From NCBI GenBank assembly GCA_027493775.1, contig JAOSKE010000001.1:496001-560000 (forward strand): a stretch of DNA of 64,000 nt, written 5' to 3'. Made by a program: the position numbers and the translations under genes. The DNA comes from Kiritimatiellia bacterium. GTDB lineage: Bacteria > Verrucomicrobiota > Kiritimatiellia > CAIVKH01. How positions within the stretch are numbered: position 1 is the first letter of the stretch; each line of letters opens with the position of its first letter. This document shows positions 38,760-48,790 of the stretch, one piece after another. Under the pieces are notes generated by a model. The model saw nothing but the letters and a program-made list of their open reading frames with translations. It had not been told where the DNA came from and searched no databases.

Positions 38760-39109
38760 CGGGAGCAAGTCCGACATTGCCGTGTACGGGGTCGTACGTG
38801 TAGGCATAGCCTTCCGGCGCGGGTTTGAGTTCCGGAAGATATTTTCGCCGCACCAGCTCCGTCAGGTTGGTCGGGAGCCGCCCCATTTCACGTTGAAACC
38901 GCCGCGTGGCATCAATCAGCGATTCCTGGATTTGTACGGGCGATTGCCGATTTCGGAACGCGGTCCAGCATCTCCTGATAATTGCGCCCTTCTTCCTCCG
39001 GCACGCGCGGCTCTTCGAGCGCCCGCGACCGCTGGCGCGAACAGGCTGCGGCGGTGAGAATGATTCCCGCAGCCAGAACAAGCGTTTGAAGTTGGAGAAC
39101 GGTACGCAT
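38662..39109 (-). CDS. Small predicted lipoprotein (one-base frameshift)
   Basis: A lipoprotein of about 148 residues. The start at 39109 gives MRTVLQLQTLVLAAGIILTAAACS with the lipobox AAAC. The frame breaks in the GGG run at 38938-38940 (one extra base); removing it joins VPKSAIA to VQIQESLIDATRRFQREMGRLPTNLTELVRRKYLPELKPAPEGYAYTYDPVHGNVGLAP. The latter part resembles pilin/type II secretion-type C-terminal segments (short helix, then LPxxLxELV, YLPxLPxxPxGxxYxYDP), so it could be an envelope protein of the GspG-like processing type. No firm function. It overlaps the end of the convergent MATE gene. Confidence 0.65.
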
Positions 39110-39146
39110 CGAACTTCAAATTAAGGTAGCGAGATTGCGCGGGCTG

Positions 39147-39851
39147 TCACGCTTCTTCCTTGGGAAATCCTTGGGCGGGGATCCACGCGAGGATGCGTTG
39201 TCGAATCTCCCACGATATCGCAATGGTCGGCAGCAGTGGCAGCAGTATTGCCAGTCCGATGCTGGTCCGCGCCATATCCGATGATCTGTAAAGCAATCGA
39301 ACGATGTCCCACCACCGAAGTGTTTCATCGCTCACGCGGCGCACGCTCCACCAGAGCAGACCGATCAGAAAGGTGACGACAAGCGCCGTTGAGATGAGAC
39401 TCAGATGCGCCTCCGCCCGCAACACCTGATCTTGCAAACGACGCGCCACTTGGATGGCAATGAAGTTGATCAGGAGCAGTCCGCCGAGCACCGATGAGAT
39501 GAAAAGCGCGATATTAAAGTAGCGGTAGGCCGTCGGCGTGACGCCGTGCCACCAGCCAATATAAGGGAGCAGGTAGAGCTGGAGCGCTGTTGCGATGAGA
39601 AATAATCCACACACCCGTTTCCACGCCAGCGTAAGCGCTGGGGTGCGGTACACGTTCCATGCCCCGCCGACCCACAGCAACGCGGGAATGGTGGAGGCGG
39701 GTGTGCCGAAGCGCACAAGCGACGGAATCTGGATCATACCTGACCAGAGGAAAAGCCACGCGAGCAGCCCTATAAATACCAGTGTCATGCCTTGCGCGAC
39801 ACGTAGCAGGGCTGCGGTAAGTTCCACCCGGTCTAGTTCCATCTGGCTCAC
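39147..39851 (-). CDS. Integral membrane protein of unknown function
   Basis: A 234-residue protein with six or so predicted hydrophobic segments (for example TLVFIGLLAWLFLW, VCGLFLIATALQLYLLPYIG, YFNIALFISSVLGGLLLINFIA, LSLISTALVVTFLIGLLWW, GLAILLPLLPTIAISW). I do not recognise a family. It lies 37 bp upstream of the lipoprotein gene on the same strand and may share its transcript. The start codon is shared with a region divergent from aroC. Confidence 0.6.
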   Translation of the reverse strand: MSQMELDRVELTAALLRVAQGMTLVFIGLLAWLFLWSGMIQIPSLVRFGTPASTIPALLWVGGAWNVYRTPALTLAWKRVCGLFLIATALQLYLLPYIGWWHGVTPTAYRYFNIALFISSVLGGLLLINFIAIQVARRLQDQVLRAEAHLSLISTALVVTFLIGLLWWSVRRVSDETLRWWDIVRLLYRSSDMARTSIGLAILLPLLPTIAISWEIRQRILAWIPAQGFPKEEA

Positions 39852-39954
39852 GCGAGAGCGTTATGAACCATTCCACAGACACTGGCAATAACGAGTGGTC
39901 AAAAAAACGCGAACGTGCTCTTGAGCTTTGGCGAGAATTTCCTATCGTTGCCCC

Positions 39955-41049
39955 ATGTCCAGCACTTTTGGAAGAGTCTATCGTGTCACCACCTTTGGTG
40001 AATCGCATTGCAAAGCAGTCGGCGCAGTCATTGATGGTTGCCCGCCGCAGATGCCATTAACAGAGGCGGATATTCAGCCGCAGTTGGATCGCCGTCGCCC
40101 TGGGCAAAGCGCCGTCAATACGCCACGACAGGAAAGCGATACGGTTACCATTTTGTCCGGTACAGAAAACGGCATCACACTCGGTACGCCGATTGGTGTA
40201 ATGGTGCCCAATCGCGATCAGCGTCCTGGCGATTACAAGGCAATGTCTGATATCCCGCGGCCGTCTCACGCCGATTTTACGTATCAAATGAAGTATGGCG
40301 TTCGGGCATCCAGCGGCGGTGGCCGTTCTAGCGCCCGCGAGACAATTGGTCGCGTCGCCGCAGGGGCGATCGCGGAAAAATGGCTGCGCCTCAATTATGG
40401 CGTGGAGATTGTTGCTTGGGTGAGTACGGTCGGTACGATGGACGCACCGGACATAGATAGTGATGCCATTACGCGCGAGCAGGTGGATGTGACACCGATT
40501 CGCTGTCCCCATGTTCCGACTGCGGAGAAAATGATCGCGGCTGCGGCCAAGGCAAAAGAGACTGGCGACTCACTCGGTGGGATTGTCACATGCGTCTGTC
40601 GTAAAGTTCCCGTTGGACTGGGCGAACCCGTCTTTGAAAAACTCGAAGCGCGTCTTGCTCAGGCGATGCTCTCCATCCCCGCGACAAAGGGTTTTGAAAT
40701 CGGTTCTGGATTTGATGGCGTCCGTCTGCCCGGCAGTCAACACAATGACCCGTTTGTACAAAAGGGTGATCGCCTCGGCACACGCACAAATAATAGTGGC
40801 GGTGTGCAGGGCGGAATTAGCAACGGCGAGCCGATCCTCTTCCGTGTCTCCTTCAAACCACCGGCGACGATTAGCCTCCCACAAGCAACTGCAAACTTCG
40901 CTGGCGAGGACACGACACTTGAGGCAAAAGGGCGCCACGATCCACTTGTCGCAAATCGCGCCGTGCCGATTGTCGAATCCATGGCTGCGCTGGTATTGAT
41001 GGATGCGGTAATGCTTCAGCGTGCGCGCGGTTGGGCGACGGGGGAATAG
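39955..41049 (+). CDS. aroC: Chorismate synthase
   Basis: AroC makes chorismate from EPSP using reduced FMN. The ATG at 39955 is chosen because the family starts [18 protein letters not shown]. Other motifs are [86 protein letters not shown], and [24 protein letters not shown]. The 364 residues are normal for the bifunctional/monofunctional bacterial form. The usual GESHG is GESHC here, a minor deviation. Function is firm. Confidence 0.95.
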   Translation: MSSTFGRVYRVTTFGESHCKAVGAVIDGCPPQMPLTEADIQPQLDRRRPGQSAVNTPRQESDTVTILSGTENGITLGTPIGVMVPNRDQRPGDYKAMSDIPRPSHADFTYQMKYGVRASSGGGRSSARETIGRVAAGAIAEKWLRLNYGVEIVAWVSTVGTMDAPDIDSDAITREQVDVTPIRCPHVPTAEKMIAAAAKAKETGDSLGGIVTCVCRKVPVGLGEPVFEKLEARLAQAMLSIPATKGFEIGSGFDGVRLPGSQHNDPFVQKGDRLGTRTNNSGGVQGGISNGEPILFRVSFKPPATISLPQATANFAGEDTTLEAKGRHDPLVANRAVPIVESMAALVLMDAVMLQRARGWATGE

Positions 41050-41066
41050 CCTCCGGTCCAAACAAC

Positions 41067-43253
41067 TTAGTCTGCGGCAATCCGAAACTTTACTTCCTGC
41101 GAGAACCGCTTGGGTGGCAGACAGATTGTTTCATTGCAAACACTCACAGTGATTTGAATGTTCGCGGCCGCGACCAACCCGACGAACGTGGGGCGCAGAC
41201 GAAGAAATAGCGATTCATTTGTTACGTGATCCAAATGGAAGTCGCCCGTGACCGTCGCAGTGAACAACCGCCCTGCTTCATCCGACTGTAGATGCCAGCC
41301 CGTCGGCAGGGTAACCTTCACGTCCACCCTGGCCTTTCCATCGCCGTCTGGATTTGGTGTTGCTGCGCGGGTTTCAATGTTGATTTGCGGCGATTGCTCG
41401 TCGGGACCCAGTAGCGTGCCTGCAAGAAGCAGCGCGGCGCAGTTCGCTGCATAACGTGCAGCGAGGGGGAGAACGGCGTTGATCCCCCGACGGGCAGCCT
41501 CTTCAAAAACTGTATCGCGTCCATGATTTGCCAGCTGGGCCAGCGTACGAATGGCGAGCGAGGTGGAGGAGGGGAATGATTGATCGAAATAATTCGGCAT
41601 CCGCGTGAGCAGGTTCTCGTGCGATTCCGAAGTCGGAAGGAATAACCCACTGGTCGGATTCACGAATCGTTCGATCATCTGACGCGCAAGTTCCTCTGCC
41701 TTATCAATCCAGGCTGAATGCTGATCGGCCTCAAAGAGGGTAATCAGCGCATCGGCCAACGCCCCATAGTCTTCAAGGAACGCGGGGACCCGTGCTTTGC
41801 CCGCGCGCCACACGCGCATCAGTTCGCCGTTTGGCATGGAAGATGAAAGAAGAAAAGTTGCTGCGCGCGATGCCGCTTCGATATAGCGCGGTATCTCGAA
41901 GACCTTTCCCGCGCGCGCAAATGCGGAAATCGCCAAGCCGTTCCAGCTTGTGAGTCGCTTATCGTCAACGGCGGGCCAGGCGCGCGTATTGCGGAGTTCC
42001 AAGAGTACTTGGCGACCGTGCAAAAGTTGCTCGGCGATTTTGTCTGTAGGCCATGTGGTGAGGTGCGGGATATTCAGACCACCCGGCAGGCCGGAGGCCT
42101 CATCAAAAAAGTTTCCGGTCGGGTGAATCTGATAATAGTTGCAAAATAATTCACCCGACTCCGTGCCCAACGCTTCGATAATTTCGCGCGGACTCCATAA
42201 ATAGAACTGCCCCTCCACCCCCTGACTATCCGCATCAATGGCGGAGTAGAACGCGCCCTCCGGGCCGGTCATATCGCGGAGAATCCAGTCGAGTGTTCGG
42301 CAGGCGACCTCGCGATAAACAGGCCAACCCGTTGCGTGAAACGCCTCCGTATAAACGTGCGCGAGCTGCGCGTTGTCATAGAGCATCTTTTCAAAGTGCG
42401 GGACGAGCCATTTCTCATCCGTCGAATAGCGATGAAATCCGCCGCCGATGTGATCGTGAATCCCGCCCAACGCCATCGCATCCAACGTCCCGGTTGCGAT
42501 CCTCTGAAGGGTTCGGTCTGATTGACCATCCGACTGGTGCAGGATCAGTTCCAACGCGCTATGCGGCGGAAACTTCGGCGCTTTTCCAAATCCACCGTGG
42601 CGTCGGTCGTAGGTTCGCTGCCAGGTAGTGAGCGCGGAGTTCAGGAGATAAGCAAGTTGCGGGGCGCCTTGCTGTGTTTGTTTCCCCGCCGCATTTTCGC
42701 GAATCGCATCCGCCAATTTCGCCGCATGGGCCTCCACCTCCTTGCGGTGGGTGCGCCAAGTATCCGCAAGGCGGAGCGCCAAAGTCTTGAAGCCGAGATG
42801 GCCACCGCGATCCTCTGGCGGATAATAGGTTCCTGCGTACCAGGCGCGCCCATCGGGTAAAAGCCAGAGAGAATTCGGCCAGCCCCCTTGACCGGTTACC
42901 AGTTGCGTCACCGTCATATAGAGGTCGTCCACATCCGGACGTTCCTCGCGATCCACCTTGATACAGACAAACTCGCGATTGAGGATTTCGGCGATCTCCT
43001 CGTTCTCGAACGACTCCCGTTCCATCACATGACACCAATGACACGAGGAATAGCCGACGGAGAGGAAGATCGCCTTATCCTCCGCCTTGGCCCTCGCCTT
43101 CGCCTCATCACCCCACGGAAACCAATCAATTGGATTCCGCGCGTGCTGGAGTAGGTAAGGGCTTGTTTCGTGAATCAGCCGATTAAAATCCGGCCCACCA
43201 TCCGGTGGCAGTGAAAGAATAGTCTCAGAATCGGGAAGGGGCTCTCGTTGCAT
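41067..43253 (-). CDS. DUF255 thioredoxin-domain protein (YyaL/spermatogenesis-associated 20 family)
   Basis: A large protein with an N-terminal thioredoxin-like DUF255 domain: [69 protein letters not shown] (CHWC motif), followed by an (alpha/alpha) barrel region similar to N-acylglucosamine 2-epimerases, including [35 protein letters not shown] and a [15 protein letters not shown] segment. Biochemical role in bacteria is not established. A start at 43253 (MQREPLP) fits the family; 43277 and 43325 are also possible. The gene is convergent with aroC, with an 18-bp gap. Confidence 0.9.
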   Translation of the reverse strand: MQREPLPDSETILSLPPDGGPDFNRLIHETSPYLLQHARNPIDWFPWGDEAKARAKAEDKAIFLSVGYSSCHWCHVMERESFENEEIAEILNREFVCIKVDREERPDVDDLYMTVTQLVTGQGGWPNSLWLLPDGRAWYAGTYYPPEDRGGHLGFKTLALRLADTWRTHRKEVEAHAAKLADAIRENAAGKQTQQGAPQLAYLLNSALTTWQRTYDRRHGGFGKAPKFPPHSALELILHQSDGQSDRTLQRIATGTLDAMALGGIHDHIGGGFHRYSTDEKWLVPHFEKMLYDNAQLAHVYTEAFHATGWPVYREVACRTLDWILRDMTGPEGAFYSAIDADSQGVEGQFYLWSPREIIEALGTESGELFCNYYQIHPTGNFFDEASGLPGGLNIPHLTTWPTDKIAEQLLHGRQVLLELRNTRAWPAVDDKRLTSWNGLAISAFARAGKVFEIPRYIEAASRAATFLLSSSMPNGELMRVWRAGKARVPAFLEDYGALADALITLFEADQHSAWIDKAEELARQMIERFVNPTSGLFLPTSESHENLLTRMPNYFDQSFPSSTSLAIRTLAQLANHGRDTVFEEAARRGINAVLPLAARYAANCAALLLAGTLLGPDEQSPQINIETRAATPNPDGDGKARVDVKVTLPTGWHLQSDEAGRLFTATVTGDFHLDHVTNESLFLRLRPTFVGLVAAANIQITVSVCNETICLPPKRFSQEVKFRIAAD

Positions 43254-43560
43254 AATACTACTGCTATTGTCCAACATTCTTTCCCAATCATCAACCCACG
43301 AGGTTCGGTTTGTGAGAGTTTCCACCCTCGCGCCCCTCCGCGCTCATCGGGCTACGTCCACTCTAAACGCAACCCTACTTGCTCCCTAAGCCACCGTCCC
43401 CACGCCCCCCACGCTGACCGCAAAACGGCAGAGGAAAAAAAAGAGCAAACTAAATGAATTAGTAGTTGACAGTCATAGATTGGTTGAGATGTATAGAGGA
43501 CATGATGGCGTCGGGGTCAGCTTGGGGTTCCCCCATCATGGCCTGTGCGCGGCACAAATG
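43254..43560. other. Intergenic region upstream of DUF255 gene and ISL3 element
   Basis: No gene is supported in these 307 bases. They are the 5' flank of the DUF255 gene and, before the ISL3 insertion, the 5' flank of the secreted protein gene now at 44876. TTGACA (43466-43471) could be a -35 box but the best TATAGA (43492-43497) is 20 bp away, too far for a standard promoter. CATGATGG/CCATCATG at 43502-43541 can form a long hairpin. An 8-bp CACAAATG (43553-43560) is the left copy of the ISL3 target duplication. Confidence 0.5.
43553..43560. repeat. ISL3 target-site duplication, left copy (CACAAATG)
   Basis: Identical 8-bp sequence abuts both ends of the ISL3 element (right copy at 44858-44865). 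Eight base pairs is the usual duplication length of the ISL3 family. The perfect match indicates recent insertion. Confidence 0.88.
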
Positions 43561-44857
43561 GGTTCTCCACCAAAAGAGGGGGCAAGGCCGCTCCTCATCA
43601 ACAACAGCAAGCTCTCACTCGGAGCCTATAGTTGTCAAAGTTCTTAAATCCGAAAGCGCGGCGGCTGATCATCTCCATTTTGTTATGAAAGCCTTCGGTG
43701 ATCCCGTTATTGCGGCTGAAGCGCCACATACGTGCAATCTCATCCTGCCAAGCCTCCAGTGTTTGGCCTAGCGTGACCAGGCTGGACATGGGGGCTTCTT
43801 TGAGTTGCTGGATACGGGCCAAGAACTCCCGAATCCTCGGCCGACAAGCCGAAGGATTGAGTCCCGCCGCCGCAGCAGTTCCCAGAGTTCTTGTTTGAAG
43901 CAATACAATGCTTCGATGGCAGGATGCGCTTGCAGATATCGGCCGAGATTCTGAGCCTGATCAGGCTCAAGTCGATCAGCACGGCGACGCAACAGGGAAC
44001 GCAACCCGCGGTTTCGGCTCTGCACCGGGTCGAGCTGCCGCCAGAGCTGATGGATGGTGTGCCCGATGAGTCGCATGACGTGGAAGCGATCCGCCACAAT
44101 CTGGGCACGCGGAAAGTGTCTGCGCACGATCTCCCGGTAGCTTGAGGACAGATCTATGCAGACCACTCGCACCCTGTGCTTGTCCGGCAGCTTCGCCAGA
44201 TAGCTTTCCAGCGCCGCTTCCGAGCGGCCTAGCACGACGTCATAGACCCGATGATGCTGCAGGTCACAGAAGGTGGTCGCATAGCCGTCCTTGCGAGTGA
44301 AGAAGTGCTCGTCGATCCCCAACACCCGAGGACAGGGAGCGTTCTTTCTCTCGGCCATCTTTCGCGTCAGGAACCGATGGTACCAGCGCTCGATGGTAGC
44401 AGAGCCCAAACCGGTGCGCCGGGCCAGCTGGCGCTGACAAATCCCGTCATGGTGATCTTGGCAGACCTCGTTCCGAAACGGCTCGGTGGCGCGCTGATAC
44501 GGCAGAAGCCCCTCGAATCGTTGCCGAAAATAGCGTCCACATCCCCGACATAAATACTTGTATCCCCGCAGGATCAACCAGACTAACCGCTCTCCGATGC
44601 TCTCGTGTCGCACCCTTCGGACAAACGGACATTTCTTCCGCAGTTGAACTGATTCACAATGCGGACACCGCACCGGGCCGGTGTAATCAGCCTCAATCAA
44701 TACGGGGTTGCGATCTTCGCACTTTCGGATATGCAGAAAGGGCAGATTCAGAATACTCTCATCATTCAAGGGCATGGTCGTCTCCTTTTGGGTTTATTTC
44801 ACCGAGACCATTGTATGGTCTCAGGAGCGGCCTTGCCCCCTCTTTTGATGGAGAACC
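43561..44857 (-). mobile_element. ISL3-family insertion sequence, 1,297 bp
   Basis: The ends are imperfect inverted repeats: GGTTCTCCACCAAAAGAGGG...GGCAAGGCCGCTCCT on the left (43561-43595) and its complement on the right (44823-44857; TCTTTTGATGGAGAACC). A perfect 8-bp duplication CACAAATG flanks the element. One transposase gene fills the interior. The element lies 18 bp upstream of the ATG of a secreted protein gene, separating it from its original 5' flank. The fresh duplication and near-intact ends suggest recent activity. Confidence 0.88.
43598..44775 (-). CDS. ISL3-family transposase (one-base frameshift near its 3' end)
   Basis: The transposase has an N-terminal zinc ribbon (VRCPHCES...CPFVRRVRH and YKYLCRGCGRYFRQRF), a helix-turn-helix RQLARRTGLGSATIERWYHRF, and the DDE catalytic core: LGIDEHFFTRKDGYATTFCDLQHHRVYDV (first Asp), VVCIDLSSSYREIVRRHFPRAQIVADRFHVMRLI (second Asp) and the final Glu in NNGITEGFHNKMEMI. 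Near 43849 a G is missing from a GGC run; restoring it joins RRRDSILR to ACRPRIREFLARIQQLKEAPM. Without it the catalytic Glu region is in another frame (stop at 43598). If real, the element is inactive. Confidence 0.88.
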
Positions 44858-44865
44858 CACAAATG
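44858..44865. repeat. ISL3 target-site duplication, right copy (CACAAATG)
   Basis: Matches the left copy at 43553-43560 exactly. Joining the two flanks at this octamer restores an open frame from 43505 into the secreted protein gene at 44876. Confidence 0.88.
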
Positions 44866-44875
44866 TGCGTGTGCA

Positions 44876-45304
44876 ATGGCGCGGCTGTGCTCGCTCCGCC
44901 GGCAGACTCTTCTTTTGCTTGCGCTACCCCTCATCTTGGCAACAACCGCTTCAGCCTTTCCATCGTGGATCGGGGTTTATGGTTCTTACGAGCGGCACAA
45001 CGCCGTCAATCCCGGCGCCTTTAGTGTCTTGCTCAACGAAGACTATTGGGGTCTCCATGCCGAGGTCGTAATCCGAGTGGATGCCGGAAGCTGGCAGGCG
45101 TATGAAATGAACTACGTTGGCAACGTTGATGGCAACTCGGTATGGACGCGAAGCCACGATGCCGCCTTTCCCACCAACGCGACTGTCGAATACTACTTCC
45201 ACGGCTGGGACGATTGGGGCGGAAACATCACCGACAACAACGGCGGCGTGTGGGGGAGAGGCAAATGCTTGCAGAAATGCAGTGAATTTTGTGGTGCAAA
45301 ATAG
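44876..45304 (+). CDS. Secreted beta-rich protein of unknown function
   Basis: A 142-residue protein with a clear signal peptide (MARLCSLRRQTLLLLALPLILATTASA). The mature part, with WIGVYGSYERHNAVNPGAFSVLLNEDYWGLHAEVVIRVDAGSW and VEYYFHGWDDWGGNITDNNGG, looks like a small carbohydrate-binding or Ig-like beta sandwich; no family is named with confidence. The last 16 residues are Cys/Lys-rich and unlike the rest, and another frame continues with VNFVVQNS, so a 3' frameshift is possible. An ISL3 element sits 18 bp upstream. With the element removed, the frame is open upstream to ATG at 43505. Confidence 0.6.
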   Translation: MARLCSLRRQTLLLLALPLILATTASAFPSWIGVYGSYERHNAVNPGAFSVLLNEDYWGLHAEVVIRVDAGSWQAYEMNYVGNVDGNSVWTRSHDAAFPTNATVEYYFHGWDDWGGNITDNNGGVWGRGKCLQKCSEFCGAK

Positions 45305-45322
45305 TTATTTAAGGGGATCGCA

Positions 45323-45811
45323 ATGCGGATCGTAATTGTAGTTATTGCTTCTTTGACTCTCGTTTTAGATGTGTATTCAGGCGAAATTCTTTTGTGGCGC
45401 ATGACCTCGGGAGGGACGAATTTCTCGTTTTACGCGAATTATGATCACATTGTTGCTACTCCGTCGTGGACAAAAAGGGATGCCATTCCTCTTTCGCATG
45501 AAAGTCTACTGAAGATTGTTGAGTCAAATGATAAAATTGCTAGCAGTATTGGGAATGATTACGAGCTAATCTCCATAGAACTTTCGCGAGTCATTCAAAG
45601 GGCAGTTAGAGATAAATGGATCTACACCATCCAATTCGCGCATATTGGGGAACACGGATATTCTTCTTTGATTCGATCATTTGTTGTTTTGATGGACGGA
45701 ACCGTGATTGACGGTAAAGTTACAGAGGTAAAGGGGTCGGTTCTTGGTACTGACTACTCATCGTCACCAGCAACGCCTTCGACGCGGCCGGTTGATCGCC
45801 AGCTGGAATAA
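45323..45811 (+). CDS. Hypothetical secreted protein
   Basis: A 162-residue protein with an N-terminal signal segment (MRIVIVVIASLTLVLDVYSGE) and no recognised domain. The body contains SHESLLKIVESNDKIASSIGNDYELISIELSRVIQ and a beta-rich stretch IYTIQFAHIGEHGYSSLIRSFVVLMDGTVIDGKV. The last 15 residues (SSSPATPSTRPVDRQLE) look like read-through of non-coding sequence. Its base composition is AT-richer than most of the window, as are the following cassette genes. It may be an orphan immunity-type gene of the neighbouring RHS locus; this is inference from position alone. Confidence 0.5.
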   Translation: MRIVIVVIASLTLVLDVYSGEILLWRMTSGGTNFSFYANYDHIVATPSWTKRDAIPLSHESLLKIVESNDKIASSIGNDYELISIELSRVIQRAVRDKWIYTIQFAHIGEHGYSSLIRSFVVLMDGTVIDGKVTEVKGSVLGTDYSSSPATPSTRPVDRQLE

Positions 45812-45944
45812 AGGGGTCAGATAACATGAAAGGCGGTTAGAGCTCCGTAGATGCGGCATTCACGCCGAAGCGTGATTAAAATGCCCATCAAGCAATTGAA
45901 GACGCGGCCATAGTGGCCCGCCACGAAGCCCGGAGGTAAGCGTC

Positions 45945-46583
45945 ATGAAGAGTATAGGCATGGTGACGACCGGAAATTTGTATCGGATCATTACAGATCA
46001 TCTTGGCAGCGTGCGGCTGGTTGTGGATGCCCAGACCGGCGCGGTTGCGCAGCGGATGGACTACGACGAATGGGGCAGTGTTCTGGAGGACACAAATCCG
46101 GGATTTCAGCCGTTCGGATTCGCGGGTGGATTGTATGACCCAGATACGGGTCTGACGCGGTTCGGATACCGCGATTATGATCCGATGATTGGAAGGTGGC
46201 TAGCCAGAGACCCTATCCTGTTTGAAGGGGGCCAAGCCAACCTCTACCTCTACTGCCACGGGGATTCGATCAATCAAAAGGACATTATTGGACTGGGCGA
46301 CTATCCATTTCCATGGAACATTATGAGTTGGATATGGAGTAAATTTCCTGAAGGATTTCGAGAGTTTATTAAATCTTTTGCAGACAATATTAATCCATCA
46401 CCGATTGGCCCAATCGCCGTAACTGAAGGGATTACGACATTTACAGAGACATACGTAGAGCTATTAAACGATAATGCAATTAGTTGCGATATGTTTGAGG
46501 AGCTTGATTCGGGTGTTGATTTCGGCAATAGGCCTCCACCGGGAAATCCATATAGAGACCTGCCAAGAAGGCGTACCCGATAG
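45945..46583 (+). CDS. RHS core fragment with variable C-terminal tail (cassette 1)
   Basis: A 212-residue orphan RHS end. The first about 115 residues are the RHS-associated core: [94 protein letters not shown]. After GLGD comes an unrelated tail of about 95 residues (WNIMSWIWSKFPEGFREFIKSF ... RDLPRRRTR) of AT-richer composition, the position where polymorphic toxin tails are swapped. No toxin family is recognised. A Shine-Dalgarno GGAGG precedes the ATG. The long N-terminal RHS shell is absent, so this is a displaced or silent cassette. The next gene begins at the base after its stop. Confidence 0.8.
   Translation: MKSIGMVTTGNLYRIITDHLGSVRLVVDAQTGAVAQRMDYDEWGSVLEDTNPGFQPFGFAGGLYDPDTGLTRFGYRDYDPMIGRWLARDPILFEGGQANLYLYCHGDSINQKDIIGLGDYPFPWNIMSWIWSKFPEGFREFIKSFADNINPSPIGPIAVTEGITTFTETYVELLNDNAISCDMFEELDSGVDFGNRPPPGNPYRDLPRRRTR
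46065..46301 (+). repeat. RHS core homology block, copy 1
   Basis: Direct repeat with 47233-47466: both run from the codons for DEWG through the [15 protein letters not shown] and NLYLYCHGD segments to GLGD. The DNA is highly similar up to GLGD and unrelated after it, as expected of a recombination block that swaps toxin tails. Confidence 0.78.
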
Positions 46584-47225
46584 ATGAATCAAAAAGGAAT
46601 GCTTCTCGGCGCAGTAATTTGCGCGATATTTATAGGCACGGCTTGTTCTAAGCGTATATCTAAAGATGAATTACGTGAACTATTGATGACTGATGATATT
46701 TCGGTTCTCACAAATTTACATTCCTCCATCATCCACACTGACGATATTGTTGATCTCGTTCGCGATACAAATGAGACGGTCTCGATCATGGCGATGCAGT
46801 ATTTGGGGCGGCGCACAGAGGCGGATGCAGTTCCGATTTTAGTATCGCAACTGGCGAACCCTTCTTGGCGCATTCGTTTTTTCGCCGTGCAATCACTGGG
46901 TAGGTTCCGAGACGGAACGGTAGAGCCAGACCTATTGGCGCTTGTCCAAACGGAAGAATATTGGCAGGTCCAGCGTGAACTCTCTATTGCGTTAGTGCTA
47001 ACCCGGCCCACGAATAATATCGCTGAGTTGGAGGAACGATATAGAAATAGCGATGGTCGCATTAAAGCCTGTTTGGGCGTCGCGCTCTACTTTGTGGGCA
47101 CCAATTCTGAAAGTCGCAGTCAATATTTTGAAAATATCAAATACGACGAAAGCGGTGATATTCGGCGGCTTGTAAATGGCATGATTACGGAGATCGAAGT
47201 GAGACGTAATGAATCCTCGTTTTAG
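46584..47225 (+). CDS. HEAT-repeat-like lipoprotein, candidate immunity protein for RHS cassette 1
   Basis: A 213-residue lipoprotein ([23 protein letters not shown]; lipobox GTAC) whose body resembles HEAT/PBS-lyase repeats: [76 protein letters not shown]. It begins at the base after the cassette 1 stop (46583/46584), and its last 17 bases overlap the truncated start of RHS cassette 2. Immunity genes directly follow RHS tails in known systems, and HEAT-like immunity proteins exist; assignment here is by position. A lipoprotein immunity factor would act in the periplasm or outer membrane. Confidence 0.62.
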   Translation: MNQKGMLLGAVICAIFIGTACSKRISKDELRELLMTDDISVLTNLHSSIIHTDDIVDLVRDTNETVSIMAMQYLGRRTEADAVPILVSQLANPSWRIRFFAVQSLGRFRDGTVEPDLLALVQTEEYWQVQRELSIALVLTRPTNNIAELEERYRNSDGRIKACLGVALYFVGTNSESRSQYFENIKYDESGDIRRLVNGMITEIEVRRNESSF

Positions 47226-47700
47226 CGTGCCGGACGAATGGGGCAATGTTCTGCAGGACACGAACCCCGGATTTCAGCCATTCGGATTCGCGGGAGGGCT
47301 CTACGACCCGGATACGGGTCTGATGCGGTTCGGGTATCGGGATTATGATCCGATGACTGGAAGATGGCTAGCCAAAGACCCCATACTGTTTGGGGGCGGA
47401 CAGGCAAATCTGTATCTGTACTGTCATGGGGATCCGGTCAACTGGATTGACCCGTACGGACTCGGAGACAATCCTTGGTGGCACGATGCGTGGGATTGGG
47501 TTTATGACCACATGTTGACTCGAAATGCCGTCAACGAACATATCCAGAGTGGAGATCCGTTTGAAACATTACGGGCCGACACGGAGGGACGGAACAATTT
47601 CGTCTTGGGCTCAACCATTGCAATCGGTGCTGTTGTAGCCGGGCCAGCCGTCGTTACTGAAGCATTAATGCATCCCAATCTCGTCCGCGCTGGTATTTGA
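47209..47700 (+). pseudogene. RHS core fragment with variable tail (cassette 2), 5' part, cut by IS3
   Basis: The second RHS end lacks the DHLGSVR start and begins at [72 protein letters not shown]. Its tail ([24 protein letters not shown] ... [32 protein letters not shown]) differs wholly from that of cassette 1. The stop TGA at 47698-47700 is the first three bases of the IS3 element. Joined across the element at the ATT duplication, the frame continues at 49184 as AAGGGYAPSMPDAP and ends at 49279. So this is an IS-interrupted tail. Confidence 0.82.
47233..47466 (+). repeat. RHS core homology block, copy 2
   Basis: Partner of the block at 46065-46301. The left junction sits within the last codons of the upstream HEAT-repeat gene, indicating insertion by recombination at the DEWG boundary. 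Confidence 0.78.
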
Positions 47701-47773
47701 GCTTCCCCCGATTTGTGAACAGTGTCGGGTCTAACGGTTGGTGGGGTACTCCTTTTTGTTGTTGTTTTCAATG

Positions 47774-48790
47774 TCAGTTTGCTGGATGGATTGGGTGTCC
47801 ACGGAAACGCAAGCGGGCTTCTGCTGGAGAGCAACTCGCCGAGGGATACGTGGATATTGCGACCACAGGTCGGGGCCGGGGAGTCATCTCCCCGGCCTTT
47901 TCCTTGCCGACCTGGGGAGCAAGCGATGCCTCTGAAAACTCCGCCGAAGGCGTCTTGGGCAACGACTGCCTTTCTAAGGCCGCTGGACTCATTCCCAGCG
48001 CGGTGTGGATGCGGCGCCGATTGTAGTACGTTTCGATATAGTCAAATACGCGATAGCGAACCGCGGCCAGATCGGGCATTTCCCACCGGTTGAGTTCTTC
48101 GCGTTTGATCACCCCGAAAAAGCTCTCCATGGTGGCATTGTCGTAGCAGTTTCCCCTGGCGCTCATGCTGCGAATGAATCCGAAGGCCTCCGTCCGTTGA
48201 ATAAATGCCGCGCTGGCATATTGGCTACCCCGATCGGAGTGGACCACCACGCCGGTCGGCCAGCCTTGGCGTTGGGCGGCCATCTGCAAGGCATCGGTAA
48301 CCAAGCTGCTTTCCATATGATCGCCGAGTTGCCAACCGACGATTTTGTGCAGATACAGATCGAGTGCGGCGGCCAAATAGACCCAGCCCTGCCCGCAGTG
48401 GACATAGGTGATATCCATGGCCCACGCCTGATTGGCATGGGTTATTTCCATGCTTTTGAGCAGGTTGGGCGCAATCGGGCCACCATGCGAACTCTCGGTG
48501 GTTCGCGGCGCCTTGCGGTGCGGGGTGATCGCGTACAGACCGGCTTCACGCATCAGGCGTGCCACACGATTTTCACCGCAACTCATGCCTTCGGCACGAA
48601 GCTGGATGCAAATGCGTGGACTTCCGTATCGCTGTTGATGCTCCTGGTACACCCGGTCAATGGCCTGCGTCAGCACGGCGTTTTCTTGGGCACGAGGACC
48701 GGAGCTCGGCGGATCGGTAAACGCTCGTGCGCGACACGCTCAGGACTTCGGCCAACCGTTGCACCGGAAACTCGTCGGCCAGTTGATTCA
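47774..48790 (-). CDS. IS3-family transposase orfB (integrase core; frameshift near 5' end)
   Basis: OrfB carries the rve/integrase DDE core: QAWAMDITYVHCGQGWVYLAAALDLYLHKIVGW (first Asp), VVHSDRGSQYAS (second Asp) and NATMESFFGVIKREEL (Glu). It begins at ATG 48790, overlapping the orfA stop (ATGA), with MNQLADEFPVQRLAEVLSVSRTSVYRSAELR. A one-base shift near 48700 separates this start from RAQENAVLTQAIDRVYQEHQQRYGSPRI. The C-terminal about 70 residues after MSPAALERQS extend beyond the usual orfB end and are partly encoded by a terminator-like hairpin, so the biological end may differ. Confidence 0.85.
47874..47901 (+). terminator. Strong intrinsic terminator inside IS3, facing into the element from the RHS side
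   Basis: GGCCGGGGAG-TCAT-CTCCCCGGCC (47874-47897) is a perfect 10-bp GC-rich stem followed by TTTT. It reads on the plus strand, antisense to orfB, so it would stop RHS transcripts entering the element. This is visible in the sequence; protection of the element from impinging transcription is inferred. Confidence 0.8.

Noticed and set aside
43466-43497. Promoter TTGACA ... TATAGA upstream of the ISL3 element
   Set aside because: The spacing is 20 bp, too long for a standard sigma-70 promoter.
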